From positions 1-64,000 of the forward strand of contig JBBQZO010000031.1 of NCBI GenBank assembly GCA_038207625.1: a stretch of DNA of 64,000 nt. Direction: 5' to 3'. Positions 9,054 to 18,647 of this stretch are shown piece by piece. The notes under the pieces are model-generated. The model saw nothing but the letters and a program-made list of their open reading frames with translations. It ran no database searches and had not been told where the DNA came from. The position numbers and the translations under genes were made by a program. Source of the stretch: JBBQZO01 sp038207625 (GTDB taxonomy: Bacteria; Pseudomonadota; Gammaproteobacteria; Burkholderiales; Burkholderiaceae_D). How positions within the stretch are numbered: position 1 is the first letter of the stretch; each line of letters opens with the position of its first letter.

Positions 9054-9716
9054 CTATACGCTTTGCGACAACACCGAGAAAGCACGCCCGGCCTGGCCCG
9101 GCTCGATCAGGATGGTCAGCTCGGTGTAGGTGCAGGTGATGTTGATCAGGTTGATGCGGTTCGACGCCAGCCGCTTCAAGATCGCATGGTAAATGCCGGG
9201 CGTACTGCGCGTCTCGGGATTGAGGCGCACCGTCAGCGCCGTCAGCTGATCCACCCGCGCCAGCAGGCGCTCGCCGCGAAACGCCTGCTCCACCACCCCG
9301 GTCAGCGCAAGATTACACACAACGAGCATCTCGCGCGCGCCCCGCGTGATCGAAATGAACAAACCCGGATACGACTCGGCCAGCGTGAGCAGCTCGCGCT
9401 GACACTCGCCGGTCGCGTCGGAAAACAGGAAGGTGAAGATCGCCAGTTCGGTGCGCGTGGTCAGTTCGCCCATGCGCGACGCCGGTGCACTGGCGGCCGC
9501 GCGCACCACCGCGTTCTCCTGCGGCAGCCGTTCGGCCAGACGGCGCAGCGCCATCACGACGGCACCCTGGCCGACCGGTTTCCACAGGGCAGCCTCAAGC
9601 TGGGGGCGCATCTGGCGCGCCAGTTCGGACAGATTGATCAGCCCGGCCGACATGGCTTCGGTCAGGAAGGGCGATTCATTGACGAGTTGTTCGACTTTGG
9701 TGGCAATTGTCAGCAT
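9054..9716 (-). CDS. ACT-domain regulatory protein of unknown function
   Basis: 220 residues. The N-terminal third (SAGLINLSELARQMRP) looks like a short helix-turn-helix or helical module. The C-terminal two thirds contain paired ACT-like folds, ending with INLINITCTYTELTILIE, which resembles the amino-acid-binding regulatory domains of aspartate kinases. There is no catalytic domain, so it is an ACT-only protein, not an aspartokinase. It is convergent with the DUF6445 gene, and its upstream side is a long non-coding region. Role unknown; a ligand-sensing regulator is plausible. Confidence 0.6.
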   Translation of the reverse strand: MLTIATKVEQLVNESPFLTEAMSAGLINLSELARQMRPQLEAALWKPVGQGAVVMALRRLAERLPQENAVVRAAASAPASRMGELTTRTELAIFTFLFSDATGECQRELLTLAESYPGLFISITRGAREMLVVCNLALTGVVEQAFRGERLLARVDQLTALTVRLNPETRSTPGIYHAILKRLASNRINLINITCTYTELTILIEPGQAGRAFSVLSQSV

Positions 9717-10494
9717 TTCTTTGTGTTGGAACAGACGGACGCACGTATTACCCGGCGCCCGGCTGCACCAATTTCATGAAGGTATGATCGACAAGCTATT
9801 GCGGAACGCGGCAACGCCGCGCTCGAATAACACCCGTAGTGGCTGGCGCTGGGCCTAACCGGCCGGTCCCTGCCCCGCATTGGGGCAGCGTTCCCGTGTG
9901 GGATGCAAGGCCAGCACGGGTCGATCAGTCGGTGGCTGGGCAAAAGCTTGTTGCGATGATGTGTTCATGAGAGTCCCGTCTCTATTGTCGTGCGGCGTCT
10001 ATCGGGAGCGAGCTCCCGTGCGCTTTCATTTTCCTTATCGAAGAAGTGATCTTGATAAGCTGAAATCAGTGTAGTCGTCACTAGCCGACAAAAGCAATCG
10101 AAATACTGACTTAATTCTAACAAACTGTCTCAATTTCACTCACTTTAGAGCAATCAGCCTAAACGGCGCGCTCTATTGAAAACAAATCTTCTGTCCGCGC
10201 GGCACAGAGTGTGGCGAAAAGGAAAAATATGCCACGAAATGGTGCGCAGATGCACCAATCTGCGGCGATTAAGCGGTGTTCAGAAATGAACATTTTTCCA
10301 CTCAATGCCCAATTTACGCTATTTATTGACATCGCCAACCCGAGCGGATTAGTCTCAGTGCACTCGAGTTAATGTTTCACTCAAGGCATGGCGGACGATC
10401 TCTGGCCACGCGCTAGCACACTCGGGGAGAGACCAGCATGCTGGCCAAAAACGACAAAAAGTCACACAAATGATTTAGCCACGGAGAACCACAG
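9717..10494. other. Long AT-enriched regulatory gap upstream of the protease gene
   Basis: 778 bp between the ACT-domain gene and the M4 protease gene, clearly richer in A/T than its surroundings from about 10060 on. No convincing gene. It holds two short perfect palindromes: CGGGAGC-GA-GCTCCCG at 10003-10018 and CCAGCATGCTGG at 10433-10444, the latter just 51 bases before the protease start, plus a TTGACA at 10326-10331 without a good -10. It is probably a large promoter region for a regulated secreted protease. Confidence 0.45.
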
Positions 10495-13020
10495 ATGAAT
10501 TTTCGCAAAACATTGATCGCTGCTTCGATTGCCGCATTACCGTTGATGATCGCCACCCAAGCCAACGCCAGCACGCCGATGATGGCCGCGCCCGTCAACC
10601 TGATGTCACCGCAAGACAGTGCCTCCCTGATCAGCAAACTGGCCGCCACGCGCGGCGAGCGCGGTCTGGACGCTGACCATAGCTTCGTCATCGCCAGCCG
10701 CCACCCGGGCGTGGCTGGCACCCAAATCAGCCGCGCCAACCACACCTACAAGGGCGTGCGGGTGTTTCATTCCGAATCCGTGGTGGTCACCGACACCGCT
10801 GGCACAGTGGTCAGCGAGTCGGTCTCGGAGCGCCGTACCGGTCTGGGCAATGGCAGCGGCAATACCGCCCTGCGCGCCACCAGCGGCAACTTCAATGTCA
10901 CCCCTACCCTGTCGGGCAAGGCCGCCATCGACGCCGTCGTCAAGTCGGTCGCGCCGAATGCCGTGCATGCCGAACAGCCAACGTCCGAACTGATCATCTA
11001 TCCGGTGATGAAGAGCGTGCGCATCGCCTCGGCCGTCAACAAGGCCGAGTCCGAGCTGAACGCGCTCGACCTGGTCGACGAAGTGGCAGGCTACGAGTTG
11101 GCCTACCTGGTGCAAACGCGCATGGTCAGTGGCAACAAGCCCGTGTTCCATGACAGCATCGTCAGCGCCAAGGACGGACGCATCCTGAAACAGTGGAAAG
11201 CACTGAAGACCGTCGTTGGCACCGGCAACAGCCAGTACAACGGCGTCGTGCCGATCAACACCACCCTGTCGGGCAGCACCTACTCGATGAAAGACGCCAC
11301 CCGCGGCACCGGCGGCACCTACGGCGGCATGGCCATCACCAACGCCAATCACGGCACCACCGCCGGCAGCATCTACAGCAGCACCAGCAACACCTGGGGC
11401 GACGGCCAGCAATACATCTCCGGCGGCTCGACCACCAACGCCAATGGCCAGACCGCCGCAGTGAACGCGATGTGGGGCCTGATGAACACCTATGACATGT
11501 TGAAAAACGTGCTGGGCTGGCAGTCGCTCGATGGCAACAACACCGCCACCTACATCGCCGCGCACGTCAACACCGCCTACGACAACGCCTACTACGACGA
11601 CACCTGCAAGTGCATGTACATCGGCGACGGCTCCTCGTTCAACAGCCTCGGTTCGATCGACGTGATCGGCCATGAAATGTCGCACGGCGTCACCGCCGCC
11701 ACCTCCAACCTGACCTACTCGGGCGAGTCGGGCGGCCTGAACGAGTCGAACTCGGACATCGGCGGCGACGCGGTGGAAGCGTATGCACGCGCCGGCGGCA
11801 CCGGCACCACCATCCCGAACACCGGCAACGACTGGATGATGGGCAAGGAAATCAGCAAGAACGGCCAACCGCTGCGCTGGATGTACAAGCCTAGCCTGGA
11901 CGGCAGCAGCCCGAACGCCTGGAGCAGCACGGTCGGCAATCTGGACGTCCATTACAGCAGCGGCCCGAACAACCGCATGTTCTATTTCCTGTCGCAAGGT
12001 TCGGTCGCCACCACCAGCAGCGACAAGTACAGCTCCTACCTGACCAAGGCACCGCTGGCGATGACGGGGATCGGCACCGACAAGGCTTACCGCATCTGGT
12101 TCAAAGCTGCCACCACCAAGTTTACCGCGTCGACCAACTACGCCGACGCACGCGCCAAGGTATTGCTGGCCGCGCAGGAACTGTATGGCGTCGGCAGCAA
12201 GGAAGCGACCGCGGTCGTGCGTGCTTACGCGGCGATCAATGTCGGGTCCGACATCGCCGAAGTGGTCTCCGGCTCGGTGGCGATCACCACCCAGCCGTCG
12301 AACGTGACGGTGGCAGCCGGTTCGGCCGCGTCGTTCGCAGTCGGCGCAGCCGGCGGCACCGCGCCGTACAGCTACAAGTGGATGCGCAATGGTGCTGTGA
12401 TCAGCGGCGCCACGTCGGCCAACTACAGCTTCACGGCACAAGCGGCCGACACCGGCGCCGTGTTTAGCGCCAGCGTCACCGATGCCTCCTCGCCAGCGGT
12501 CACCGTCACCAGCAGCAACGCCACGTTGACCGTGTCGAGCGGCGGCGGCGGCACCGTCGAGCGCGTTACCAACGGCGGCTTCGAGTCCGGCGTCACCGGC
12601 TGGGCCGGCACCACCGGCGTGATCGGCACCTTCACCGGCGAAACCGCCTTCGAAGGCAGCAAGTACGCCTGGTTGGGCGGCAATGGCACGACGGCCACCG
12701 AAACGCTGACCCAGGCGCTGGTGATCCCATCGACCGCCACGTCCGCTGCGCTGAGCTTCGCTTTGCATATCGACACGGCCGAAACGAGCACCACCTCCGC
12801 GTACGACAAGCTCGTCGTGACGGTGAAGAACTCGGCCGGCACGGTACTGGGCACGTTGGCGACCTACTCGAACCTGAACAAGGCGACTGGCTATCAGACT
12901 CGCACGTTCAGCCTGCTGCCGTACAAAGGCCAGACCGTGACGCTGTCGTTTGCCATGACCGAAGACTCGTCGCTGCAAACGTCCTTCGTCGTTGACAAAG
13001 TCAGCCTGATCACGCAATAA
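10495..13020 (+). CDS. Secreted M4 (thermolysin-like) metalloprotease with C-terminal Ig-like and carbohydrate-binding-like domains
   Basis: 841 residues. Signal peptide about 1-25; propeptide of FTP/PepSY type to about 230; M4 catalytic domain about 240-595. Zinc and catalytic residues are visible: H393-E394-x-x-H397 (HEMSH) and the third ligand E417 (GGLNESNSD). An Ig-like repeat follows (about 598-685, ITTQPSNVTVAAG...YKWMRNG), then a jelly-roll-like tail (about 690-841, VTNGGFESGVTGW). It should be exported, autoprocessed and act as an extracellular endopeptidase; the tails may bind substrate or be trimmed. GGAGAACC precedes the ATG. A strong terminator follows. The adjacent secretion operon could be its export route, but this is only a positional suggestion. 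Confidence 0.93.
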   Translation: MNFRKTLIAASIAALPLMIATQANASTPMMAAPVNLMSPQDSASLISKLAATRGERGLDADHSFVIASRHPGVAGTQISRANHTYKGVRVFHSESVVVTDTAGTVVSESVSERRTGLGNGSGNTALRATSGNFNVTPTLSGKAAIDAVVKSVAPNAVHAEQPTSELIIYPVMKSVRIASAVNKAESELNALDLVDEVAGYELAYLVQTRMVSGNKPVFHDSIVSAKDGRILKQWKALKTVVGTGNSQYNGVVPINTTLSGSTYSMKDATRGTGGTYGGMAITNANHGTTAGSIYSSTSNTWGDGQQYISGGSTTNANGQTAAVNAMWGLMNTYDMLKNVLGWQSLDGNNTATYIAAHVNTAYDNAYYDDTCKCMYIGDGSSFNSLGSIDVIGHEMSHGVTAATSNLTYSGESGGLNESNSDIGGDAVEAYARAGGTGTTIPNTGNDWMMGKEISKNGQPLRWMYKPSLDGSSPNAWSSTVGNLDVHYSSGPNNRMFYFLSQGSVATTSSDKYSSYLTKAPLAMTGIGTDKAYRIWFKAATTKFTASTNYADARAKVLLAAQELYGVGSKEATAVVRAYAAINVGSDIAEVVSGSVAITTQPSNVTVAAGSAASFAVGAAGGTAPYSYKWMRNGAVISGATSANYSFTAQAADTGAVFSASVTDASSPAVTVTSSNATLTVSSGGGGTVERVTNGGFESGVTGWAGTTGVIGTFTGETAFEGSKYAWLGGNGTTATETLTQALVIPSTATSAALSFALHIDTAETSTTSAYDKLVVTVKNSAGTVLGTLATYSNLNKATGYQTRTFSLLPYKGQTVTLSFAMTEDSSLQTSFVVDKVSLITQ

Positions 13021-13069
13021 AGCCTGCTGGTGCGCGTCGGCCCAACGGCCGGCGCGCACTGTCAACAAT

Positions 13070-13091
13070 GGCGCCGGCACGAGCCGGCGCC
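13070..13091 (+). terminator. Rho-independent terminator after the M4 protease gene
   Basis: A perfect 9-bp GC stem (GGCGCCGGC / GCCGGCGCC) with an ACGA loop is followed by GTTTGTT. It lies 49 bases after the protease stop and insulates it from the secretion operon. Confidence 0.8.
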
Positions 13092-13305
13092 GTTTGTTAA
13101 TGCTGGGCGTGAACGGCACTTGCATTTATTTTTGTGCAAGGCTAAGGTAGTGCACCTGCTGTACGCCGCCTCGTTTTACCTTTCTGATTGAAACGCCTTG
13201 ATGCCCAATTCCAGATTCCCTCAAGCGGCCACCTGGCACGCTTCCACCCAGCCTGGCGCGACAGCGTCCACGGCTTTGATCCCGCACTGACGCCGCCGTT
13301 CGCGC

Positions 13306-14490
13306 ATGCAGTTTCAACTCCAAGTTCAAGCCAGCAGCGGCAGCCGTCAGGCCCTGTCGATCGACGCCGCCAGTGAGGCCGAGGCCATCCGCAGCGCCGT
13401 CAAACATGGCTGGCGCGTGCTGGCCATCGAGCGCCCGGCCGCCGCCGCGCCGCCCAAGGGCAAGCAGCAGTTTGCGCTGCTGCAGTTCAGCGCCGAGTTG
13501 CTGGCCCTGCTCGAAGCAGGACTGAACCTGACCGAGGCGATCGCCACCTTGCACAACAAGGAAGTGCGCGCCGAATCGAAAGCGACCATCGGGGCCATCC
13601 TCGACACACTGCAGCAGGGTAAGAGCTTGTCCGACACGCTGGCCCAGTTCCCCGTCATTTTCCCCGAACTGTATGTCGCCACCGTGCATGCGGCCGAGCG
13701 CTCGGGCAATCTGCCCCAGGCACTGTCGCGCTACGTCGCCTACCAGATGCAGTTCGACACGATCCGCAAGCAACTGGTGTCGGCGGCGATCTATCCGCTG
13801 ATGCTGCTGGCCGTGGGTACCTTGGTGACGCTGTTCCTGCTCGGCTATGTGGTACCCAAATTTAGCGTCGTCTACGAAAGCTCCGGGCGCGAGATCCCGT
13901 GGCTGTCGCAGATGCTGCTGGCCGGGGGCCAGAAAATCGCCGCTCATCCGTGGCTGTGCCTGGGCGCGCTGGCCGGCGCGGTGGGCACGCTGGTATTCAC
14001 GTTCGCGCACGCGCCGCTGCGCGCGCGCCTGGTGCTGGCCGTGCTGCGCCTGCCGGTGTTGTCGGGCAAGGCGGCCGAATTCCGGCTGGCGCGTTTTTAC
14101 CGCGCGCTGAGCCTGCTGCTCGAGGCCGGCATCGCGCTGTCAAAGGCGCTGCCGATGGTGGGCGGCATGCTGCTGCCGTCCCAGCAGCAGCAACTGGCCG
14201 GCGCGCGCCGCGCGGTCGAGGAAGGCCAGCCGTTTTCCACCGCGCTGGAACAGAACGGTCTGTCCACGCCGGTGGCGCAGTCGCTGCTGCGGGTGGGCGA
14301 GCGCACCGGCCGGCTGGGCGACATGCTCGAACGCTCGGCGCGCTTTCACGACGACGAATTCGCGCGCTGGGTCGACTGGGCCTCGCGCCTGCTCGAGCCG
14401 CTGTTGATGATGCTGATCGGGGTCGTCATCGGCGGCGTCGTGGTGCTGATGTATATGCCGATTTTTGAACTTGCCGGGAGCCTGTCATGA
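13306..14490 (+). CDS. Type II secretion/type IV pilus inner-membrane platform protein (GspF/PilC family)
   Basis: 394 residues with the duplicated T2SSF domain (about 55-180 and 260-380) and three hydrophobic helices (about 165-190, 215-235, 365-390). GspF proteins form the inner-membrane platform on which the ATPase drives pseudopilus assembly. It is the first gene of a ten-gene operon and its stop overlaps the ATG of the E-type ATPase gene (14487-14490). The ATG at 13306 lacks a strong ribosome site, so the start is less certain than the family. Confidence 0.93.
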   Translation: MQFQLQVQASSGSRQALSIDAASEAEAIRSAVKHGWRVLAIERPAAAAPPKGKQQFALLQFSAELLALLEAGLNLTEAIATLHNKEVRAESKATIGAILDTLQQGKSLSDTLAQFPVIFPELYVATVHAAERSGNLPQALSRYVAYQMQFDTIRKQLVSAAIYPLMLLAVGTLVTLFLLGYVVPKFSVVYESSGREIPWLSQMLLAGGQKIAAHPWLCLGALAGAVGTLVFTFAHAPLRARLVLAVLRLPVLSGKAAEFRLARFYRALSLLLEAGIALSKALPMVGGMLLPSQQQQLAGARRAVEEGQPFSTALEQNGLSTPVAQSLLRVGERTGRLGDMLERSARFHDDEFARWVDWASRLLEPLLMMLIGVVIGGVVVLMYMPIFELAGSLS

Positions 14491-16175
14491 ACTGTCCAGA
14501 CGCATCCTGGACACGCGCCCAGCTCACGCCGGCGCTGATCGAGCAGGCGCGCTTGTCCGCGCTGGGCCAGGGGCGCCCTTTGCTGCGCGTGCTCGAAGAG
14601 CAGCACGCGGTGTCGTCCGAGCAGTTCACGGCCGAACTGGCGGCGCTGTTTTACTACCCGGTATGGAACATGGCCGCGCTGCAGGCGGGCAGTGCGGCCT
14701 TCGAGCGGATGGCGTTTACCGACTGCGTGCAGCGCGAATGCGTGCTGATGGCGGTGGACGGCGCGATGCCCGTGCTGGTCATCGGCGACCCGTTCGACAG
14801 CGATTTGCTGCAGTGGGCCGACAGCCTGCTCGGTGGGCAGTTCAGCGTCGCGCTGGCGCACGCCGACGACCTGGCCGCCTACCTGACGCGCCAGGAAAGC
14901 GCGCAGCAGGCGATGGGCGAGATGGCCGGCGAGGACGAGCAAGTGCAAAGCCTGGACCAGAGCATCCTCGACATTTCGCTCGTCAAGATCAGCGCCGACG
15001 CCAGCCCGGTCGTCAAGCTGGTCAACTCCACCATCTACGACGCGCTCAAGTTCCAGGCCAGCGACATCCACCTTGAGTGCGACACCGACCGCCTGATCAT
15101 CAAGTACCGGGTCGACGGCGTGCTGGTGCAGGCCGGCCAGGTGCAGGGACTGGCGATGGCCGAACAGATCATCTCGCGCATCAAGGTCATGGCCGACCTC
15201 GATATCGCGGAGCGGCGCATCCCACAGGACGGACGCTTCAAGGTGCGCGTAAAAGGCAACGAGATCGACTTTCGCGTCTCGATCATGCCCAATATTTTCG
15301 GCGAGGACGCCGTGTTGCGCCTGCTCGACCGGCGCGCGCTGACCGAGCAGGCCCAGTCACTGCGACTGGAAAGCCTGGGCCTGAACGACGATGCGATCGT
15401 CTTGATCCGCCGGCTGGCGGCCAAGCCGCATGGCATGCTGCTGGTGACCGGGCCGACCGGCTCGGGCAAGACCACCACGCTGTACGCGGCCATCACCGAG
15501 ATCAACACGGGGCGCGACAAGATCGTCACCATCGAAGACCCGGTCGAATACCGCCTGCCGCGCGTGCTGCAGATCCCGGTCAATGAAAAGAAAGGGCTGA
15601 CGTTCGCGCGCGGACTGCGCTCGATCCTGCGCCACGACCCGGACAAGATCATGATCGGCGAGATCCGCGACGACGAGACAGCCCAGATCGCCGTGCAGGC
15701 ATCGCTGACCGGCCATCTGGTGTTTACCACGCTGCACGCCAATAATGTGTTCGACGTGGTGGGCCGCTTTCTGCACATGGGCGTGGACGCCTACAGTTTC
15801 GCGGCGGCGTTGAACGGCATCGTCGCGCAGCGTTTGCTGCGCCTGAACTGCGAGCATTGCGCCGTCGCGGTCGTGCCCGATGCACAGGACATGCAAGACA
15901 GCGGCTTGAGCGCGCAACAGGTGCAGGGCTGGCATTTCAAGGCCGGCAGCGGCTGCGGGCATTGCCGCGGCACCGGCTACAAGGGCCGCAAAGCGGTCGC
16001 CGAAGTGCTGATCCTGAACGACGTGATGCGCGAAATGATCACCAGCCGCGCGCCCGTCAGCCGCATGAAGGAAGAGGCGCAACGCGCCGGCCTGCGGCTG
16101 GTGCGCGAGGCTGCGCTGGACCTGGTGCGCCTTGGCGAGACTACCCTTTTGGAGCTCAATCGTGTCACTTATTGA
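14487..16175 (+). CDS. GspE/PulE/PilB-type secretion ATPase
   Basis: 562 residues: N-terminal N1/N2-like domain about 10-150, then the hexameric ATPase core. Walker A is GPTGSGKT (322-329); the Asp-box, Walker B (MIGEIRD) and His-box (TGHLVFTTLHA) follow. A tetracysteine zinc site is intact: C455xxC458 (CEHC) and C490xxC493 (CGHC). It powers pseudopilus or pilus extension through the GspF platform. The next gene starts inside its 3' end, indicating tight coupling. Confidence 0.95.
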   Translation: MNCPDASWTRAQLTPALIEQARLSALGQGRPLLRVLEEQHAVSSEQFTAELAALFYYPVWNMAALQAGSAAFERMAFTDCVQRECVLMAVDGAMPVLVIGDPFDSDLLQWADSLLGGQFSVALAHADDLAAYLTRQESAQQAMGEMAGEDEQVQSLDQSILDISLVKISADASPVVKLVNSTIYDALKFQASDIHLECDTDRLIIKYRVDGVLVQAGQVQGLAMAEQIISRIKVMADLDIAERRIPQDGRFKVRVKGNEIDFRVSIMPNIFGEDAVLRLLDRRALTEQAQSLRLESLGLNDDAIVLIRRLAAKPHGMLLVTGPTGSGKTTTLYAAITEINTGRDKIVTIEDPVEYRLPRVLQIPVNEKKGLTFARGLRSILRHDPDKIMIGEIRDDETAQIAVQASLTGHLVFTTLHANNVFDVVGRFLHMGVDAYSFAAALNGIVAQRLLRLNCEHCAVAVVPDAQDMQDSGLSAQQVQGWHFKAGSGCGHCRGTGYKGRKAVAEVLILNDVMREMITSRAPVSRMKEEAQRAGLRLVREAALDLVRLGETTLLELNRVTY

Positions 16176-16971
16176 CCGCTACAACCGGCGTGTGCTGTGC
16201 GTGGCGCTGGCGCCGGAACAACTGACGGCGGTGCTGCGCAGCGGCGGACGCATCGTCGCCGGCAGCGAAGTGTGCATCGCGTTGACGCCAACGCACGGCC
16301 ATTGGCAAAGCGCGCTGGACGCCTTGCAAGCCTGGCTGCAGCAAGATGCCCAAGGTCTGCGCGGCGTGCCGATCGCCGTCAGCCTGGCCAGCCGCTGGTG
16401 CCAGATGACGATGCTGCCGTGGAGCGACGCCTTGCTCGACCCGGTCGGCGCGCAGCACTTCACGCAAGCGCAGTTCGGCGCGATCTTCGGCGAACTGGCG
16501 CGCTCGTGGGTCATCACCACCGACGACGCCCCGTATGGTCAGCCGCGGCTGGCCTGCGCCATCGAACGCGCGCTGCTGACGGCGCTGCAGGACTGCGCGG
16601 CGGCCAACGGCCACACCTGCGTCAGCGTCGAGGCGCTGCTGCCGATCGCCGCGCGCGCGCTCGCTGGCGCGAAGCCGGCGGCGATCGCCGTCATCGAACC
16701 GGGCCGCATGCTGTTCGCGGCGCTCACCAAGGGCCGTATCGTGGCACTGCAAACGCAACCGTGCTCGACTGCCTGGGCGGAGGAGCTGGCACCGGCATGG
16801 CAGCGCTGGAGCCTGCGCGCGCCGGAACTGGCCGGCATCGCCAGCGTGGCGGTGGCCAACCTGCTGGGCAAGAGCGCCGGCGCAGAGCTGCCGGCACGCT
16901 TTCAAGCGACACCGCTTCCCAACCACGGTCTGGCCCCGGCGTATGCCACTGCCTGCATGACGGGACGCTGA
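16162..16971 (+). CDS. PilM/GspL-like cytoplasmic assembly protein (low similarity)
   Basis: 269 residues from a GTG at 16162, chosen because GGAG sits seven bases upstream; this start lies 14 bases inside the end of the ATPase gene. No transmembrane segment is seen. Position between the ATPase and PilN-like genes matches PilM, MshI or the cytoplasmic part of GspL, and the alternating beta/helix pattern (AVLRSGGRIVAG, IAVIEPGRMLFAALTKGRIVAL) is compatible with their actin-like fold. Direct sequence similarity is weak, so the call is mostly from order. Its likely job is to join the ATPase to the PilN/PilO-like inner membrane proteins. Confidence 0.6.
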   Translation: MSLIDRYNRRVLCVALAPEQLTAVLRSGGRIVAGSEVCIALTPTHGHWQSALDALQAWLQQDAQGLRGVPIAVSLASRWCQMTMLPWSDALLDPVGAQHFTQAQFGAIFGELARSWVITTDDAPYGQPRLACAIERALLTALQDCAAANGHTCVSVEALLPIAARALAGAKPAAIAVIEPGRMLFAALTKGRIVALQTQPCSTAWAEELAPAWQRWSLRAPELAGIASVAVANLLGKSAGAELPARFQATPLPNHGLAPAYATACMTGR

Positions 16972-16972
16972 G

Positions 16973-17512
16973 ATGAGCTTGACCAGATTGAATTTCATCG
17001 ACGCGCGCGCCAGCATGTCCGGCTGGCGCCTGGCATTGGCGGGCCTGGGCCTGGCTGCGCTCATCGGCACCGGGCTGGCCTGGAGCGTGCAGCTGCGCGC
17101 CGTGGCGGCGCTGGAAACGCGCCTTGCCCAGGCCACGCCACGCGCGCCGCAAAAGGTGTCGCTGTCTTCCACCCAGCAACGCGACACCGAGCAGCAGATG
17201 ATCAGCGCGGCGGCCGCCGTGCGCCAGCTGAATGTGCCGGTGACGCGCCTGATACGCGCGCTGCAGGCGCCGCGCGACCTGCGCGTGGCCCTGCTGGCGC
17301 TGGACCTGAGCCAGAAGGGCGAGACGGAACAAGGTGGCGGCACGCTCAAGTTGGCCGGACAGGCCGACAGCGCGCAGGACATTTTCACGTATGTCGCGTT
17401 TCTCAATGAGCAGACCTTGTTCAAGTCGGTCTACCTGGTCAAGCACGAGATGATTGCCGGCGCGACCGAGTCGCCCTACCGTTTTCAGCTGGAGGCCCGA
17501 TGGCAGCAATGA
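16973..17512 (+). CDS. PilN-like inner-membrane assembly protein
   Basis: 179 residues beginning MSLTRLNFIDAR; the N-terminal INFLD-like segment is characteristic of PilN and MshI2, where it docks on PilM. A single TM helix follows at about 20-40, then a coiled-coil and a ferredoxin-like periplasmic domain. It begins one base after the previous stop. The next ORF starts 13 bases before its end. With the PilO- and PilP-like proteins it should link the cytoplasmic platform to the secretin. Confidence 0.72.
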   Translation: MSLTRLNFIDARASMSGWRLALAGLGLAALIGTGLAWSVQLRAVAALETRLAQATPRAPQKVSLSSTQQRDTEQQMISAAAAVRQLNVPVTRLIRALQAPRDLRVALLALDLSQKGETEQGGGTLKLAGQADSAQDIFTYVAFLNEQTLFKSVYLVKHEMIAGATESPYRFQLEARWQQ

Positions 17513-18114
17513 ATCCGCCGCTGGGCAGCCGCGCGCGCGGCGCCGGCCTGGCCGCGCGGCTGGGCTGGGAAGCGCGCCGGCTGGGACGGCGCATCGGCGC
17601 GGGTGCCGCACCGGGCCTGCTCGGCCTGGCGCTGGCCGCGCTGGCCGCCTGGCAGATCGGCGTGCTGGACGCGCGCCAGCTGACACTGCACCAGCAAATC
17701 GCCGCGGCCCAGCGCGCTGCGGGCGTGGCAGCGCGCGCGCCGGCCGAGCTGCCCGACGCGGCGCGCCAGTTGCGCGCGTTCTACGCTTTTTTGCCTGCCC
17801 ATGACGCCATTCCCGACCAGCTCAAACTACTGGTGACATTGGCCGAGAAAAGTGGCGTCACGCTCGACAGCGCCGACTACAAGGCCCAGCAGGAAGAGCA
17901 CGCCGAGTTCATGCGCTACCAGATCAGTTTGCCGATCAAGGCCGACGCGGCCAAGCTGCAAGCGTTTCTGGTGGCCGCGCTTCACGCCCTGCCCGCGCTG
18001 ACGCTCGAATCGCTGGCGTTCAAGCGCGCCAAGGCCGATTCGAACGAAGTCGAGGCGCGCATCCAGCTGGTGCTGTTGGTGCGCAAAGCGCCCGCCCAAG
18101 GGAGCGGCCGATGA
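17500..18114 (+). CDS. PilO/GspM-like inner-membrane assembly protein
   Basis: 204 residues with an Arg-rich cytoplasmic N terminus, one TM helix about 37-55, a coiled-coil stretch and a periplasmic ferredoxin-like domain (about 105-200), the architecture of PilO, MshJ and GspM. It overlaps the PilN-like gene by 13 bases and its stop overlaps the next start by four. The similarity is structural rather than motif-based, but the gene order supports the call. Confidence 0.68.
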   Translation: MAAMNPPLGSRARGAGLAARLGWEARRLGRRIGAGAAPGLLGLALAALAAWQIGVLDARQLTLHQQIAAAQRAAGVAARAPAELPDAARQLRAFYAFLPAHDAIPDQLKLLVTLAEKSGVTLDSADYKAQQEEHAEFMRYQISLPIKADAAKLQAFLVAALHALPALTLESLAFKRAKADSNEVEARIQLVLLVRKAPAQGSGR

Positions 18115-18647
18115 AGCGCCTTCTGCTGGGACTGGCATTGATCGGCACGCTGGTGGCCGTGTATTTTGCGCCGAGCGACGACGGTGCCGTCGTGGCGCCG
18201 TCCAAGGCCGACGCGCCGGCGCGCGCCGAACGCACGCCAGCCGCGCCGGCCGTAGGCAGCGGCGTGCCAGTGCCGAACGGCGCGTTGGCGATCCACCCGC
18301 GCCTGCCCGACGAGGAGCTCGGTAATGCGTTCGGCACACTCGGCGAAGGTCAGCCGGGGCGCAAGAAGATCTTGCCGGTGCAAGCGCAGGCGGCGCCGGT
18401 TCAGGCGAGCGCCAGCACGCCACGTGCCGGTGGCGCACCGCCGCTGCCGATCCACTACCTGGGCAGTTATAACGACGCCGGCGCCGTCTCGTACTTCCTG
18501 CAACTGGACGAGCGCAACATCGTCGCGCACGTGGGCGAACAAATCGATCCCAATTACCGTCTCGACAGTGTGCAGGGCGACACGCTGAACTTCGTCTATC
18601 TCCCGCTCAACAAGAAACAAGCCTTAGTCGTAGAGGATACAAATTGA
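18111..18647 (+). CDS. PilP/GspC/MshK-like periplasmic linker protein
   Basis: 178 residues: a hydrophobic N-terminal anchor (about 3-20), a Pro/Ala-rich linker to about 115, then a small beta domain with IHYLGSYNDAGAVSYFLQLDERNIVAHVGEQID, typical of the homology-region domain of GspC and PilP that binds secretin N domains (quoted in two parts: about residues 117-150). It lies immediately before the secretin gene and overlaps it, as PilP precedes PilQ. Unlike PilP it has no lipobox Cys, so it is probably anchored by its N-terminal helix. Confidence 0.65.
   Translation: MKRLLLGLALIGTLVAVYFAPSDDGAVVAPSKADAPARAERTPAAPAVGSGVPVPNGALAIHPRLPDEELGNAFGTLGEGQPGRKKILPVQAQAAPVQASASTPRAGGAPPLPIHYLGSYNDAGAVSYFLQLDERNIVAHVGEQIDPNYRLDSVQGDTLNFVYLPLNKKQALVVEDTN

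Noticed and set aside
9880..10074. A 64-codon frame in the protease upstream region
   Set aside because: No ribosome site, no composition bias of coding DNA and no similarity.
10606..13125. An 839-residue open frame antisense to the protease gene
   Set aside because: It mirrors the GC-rich codon bias of the M4 protease and has no protein-family character.
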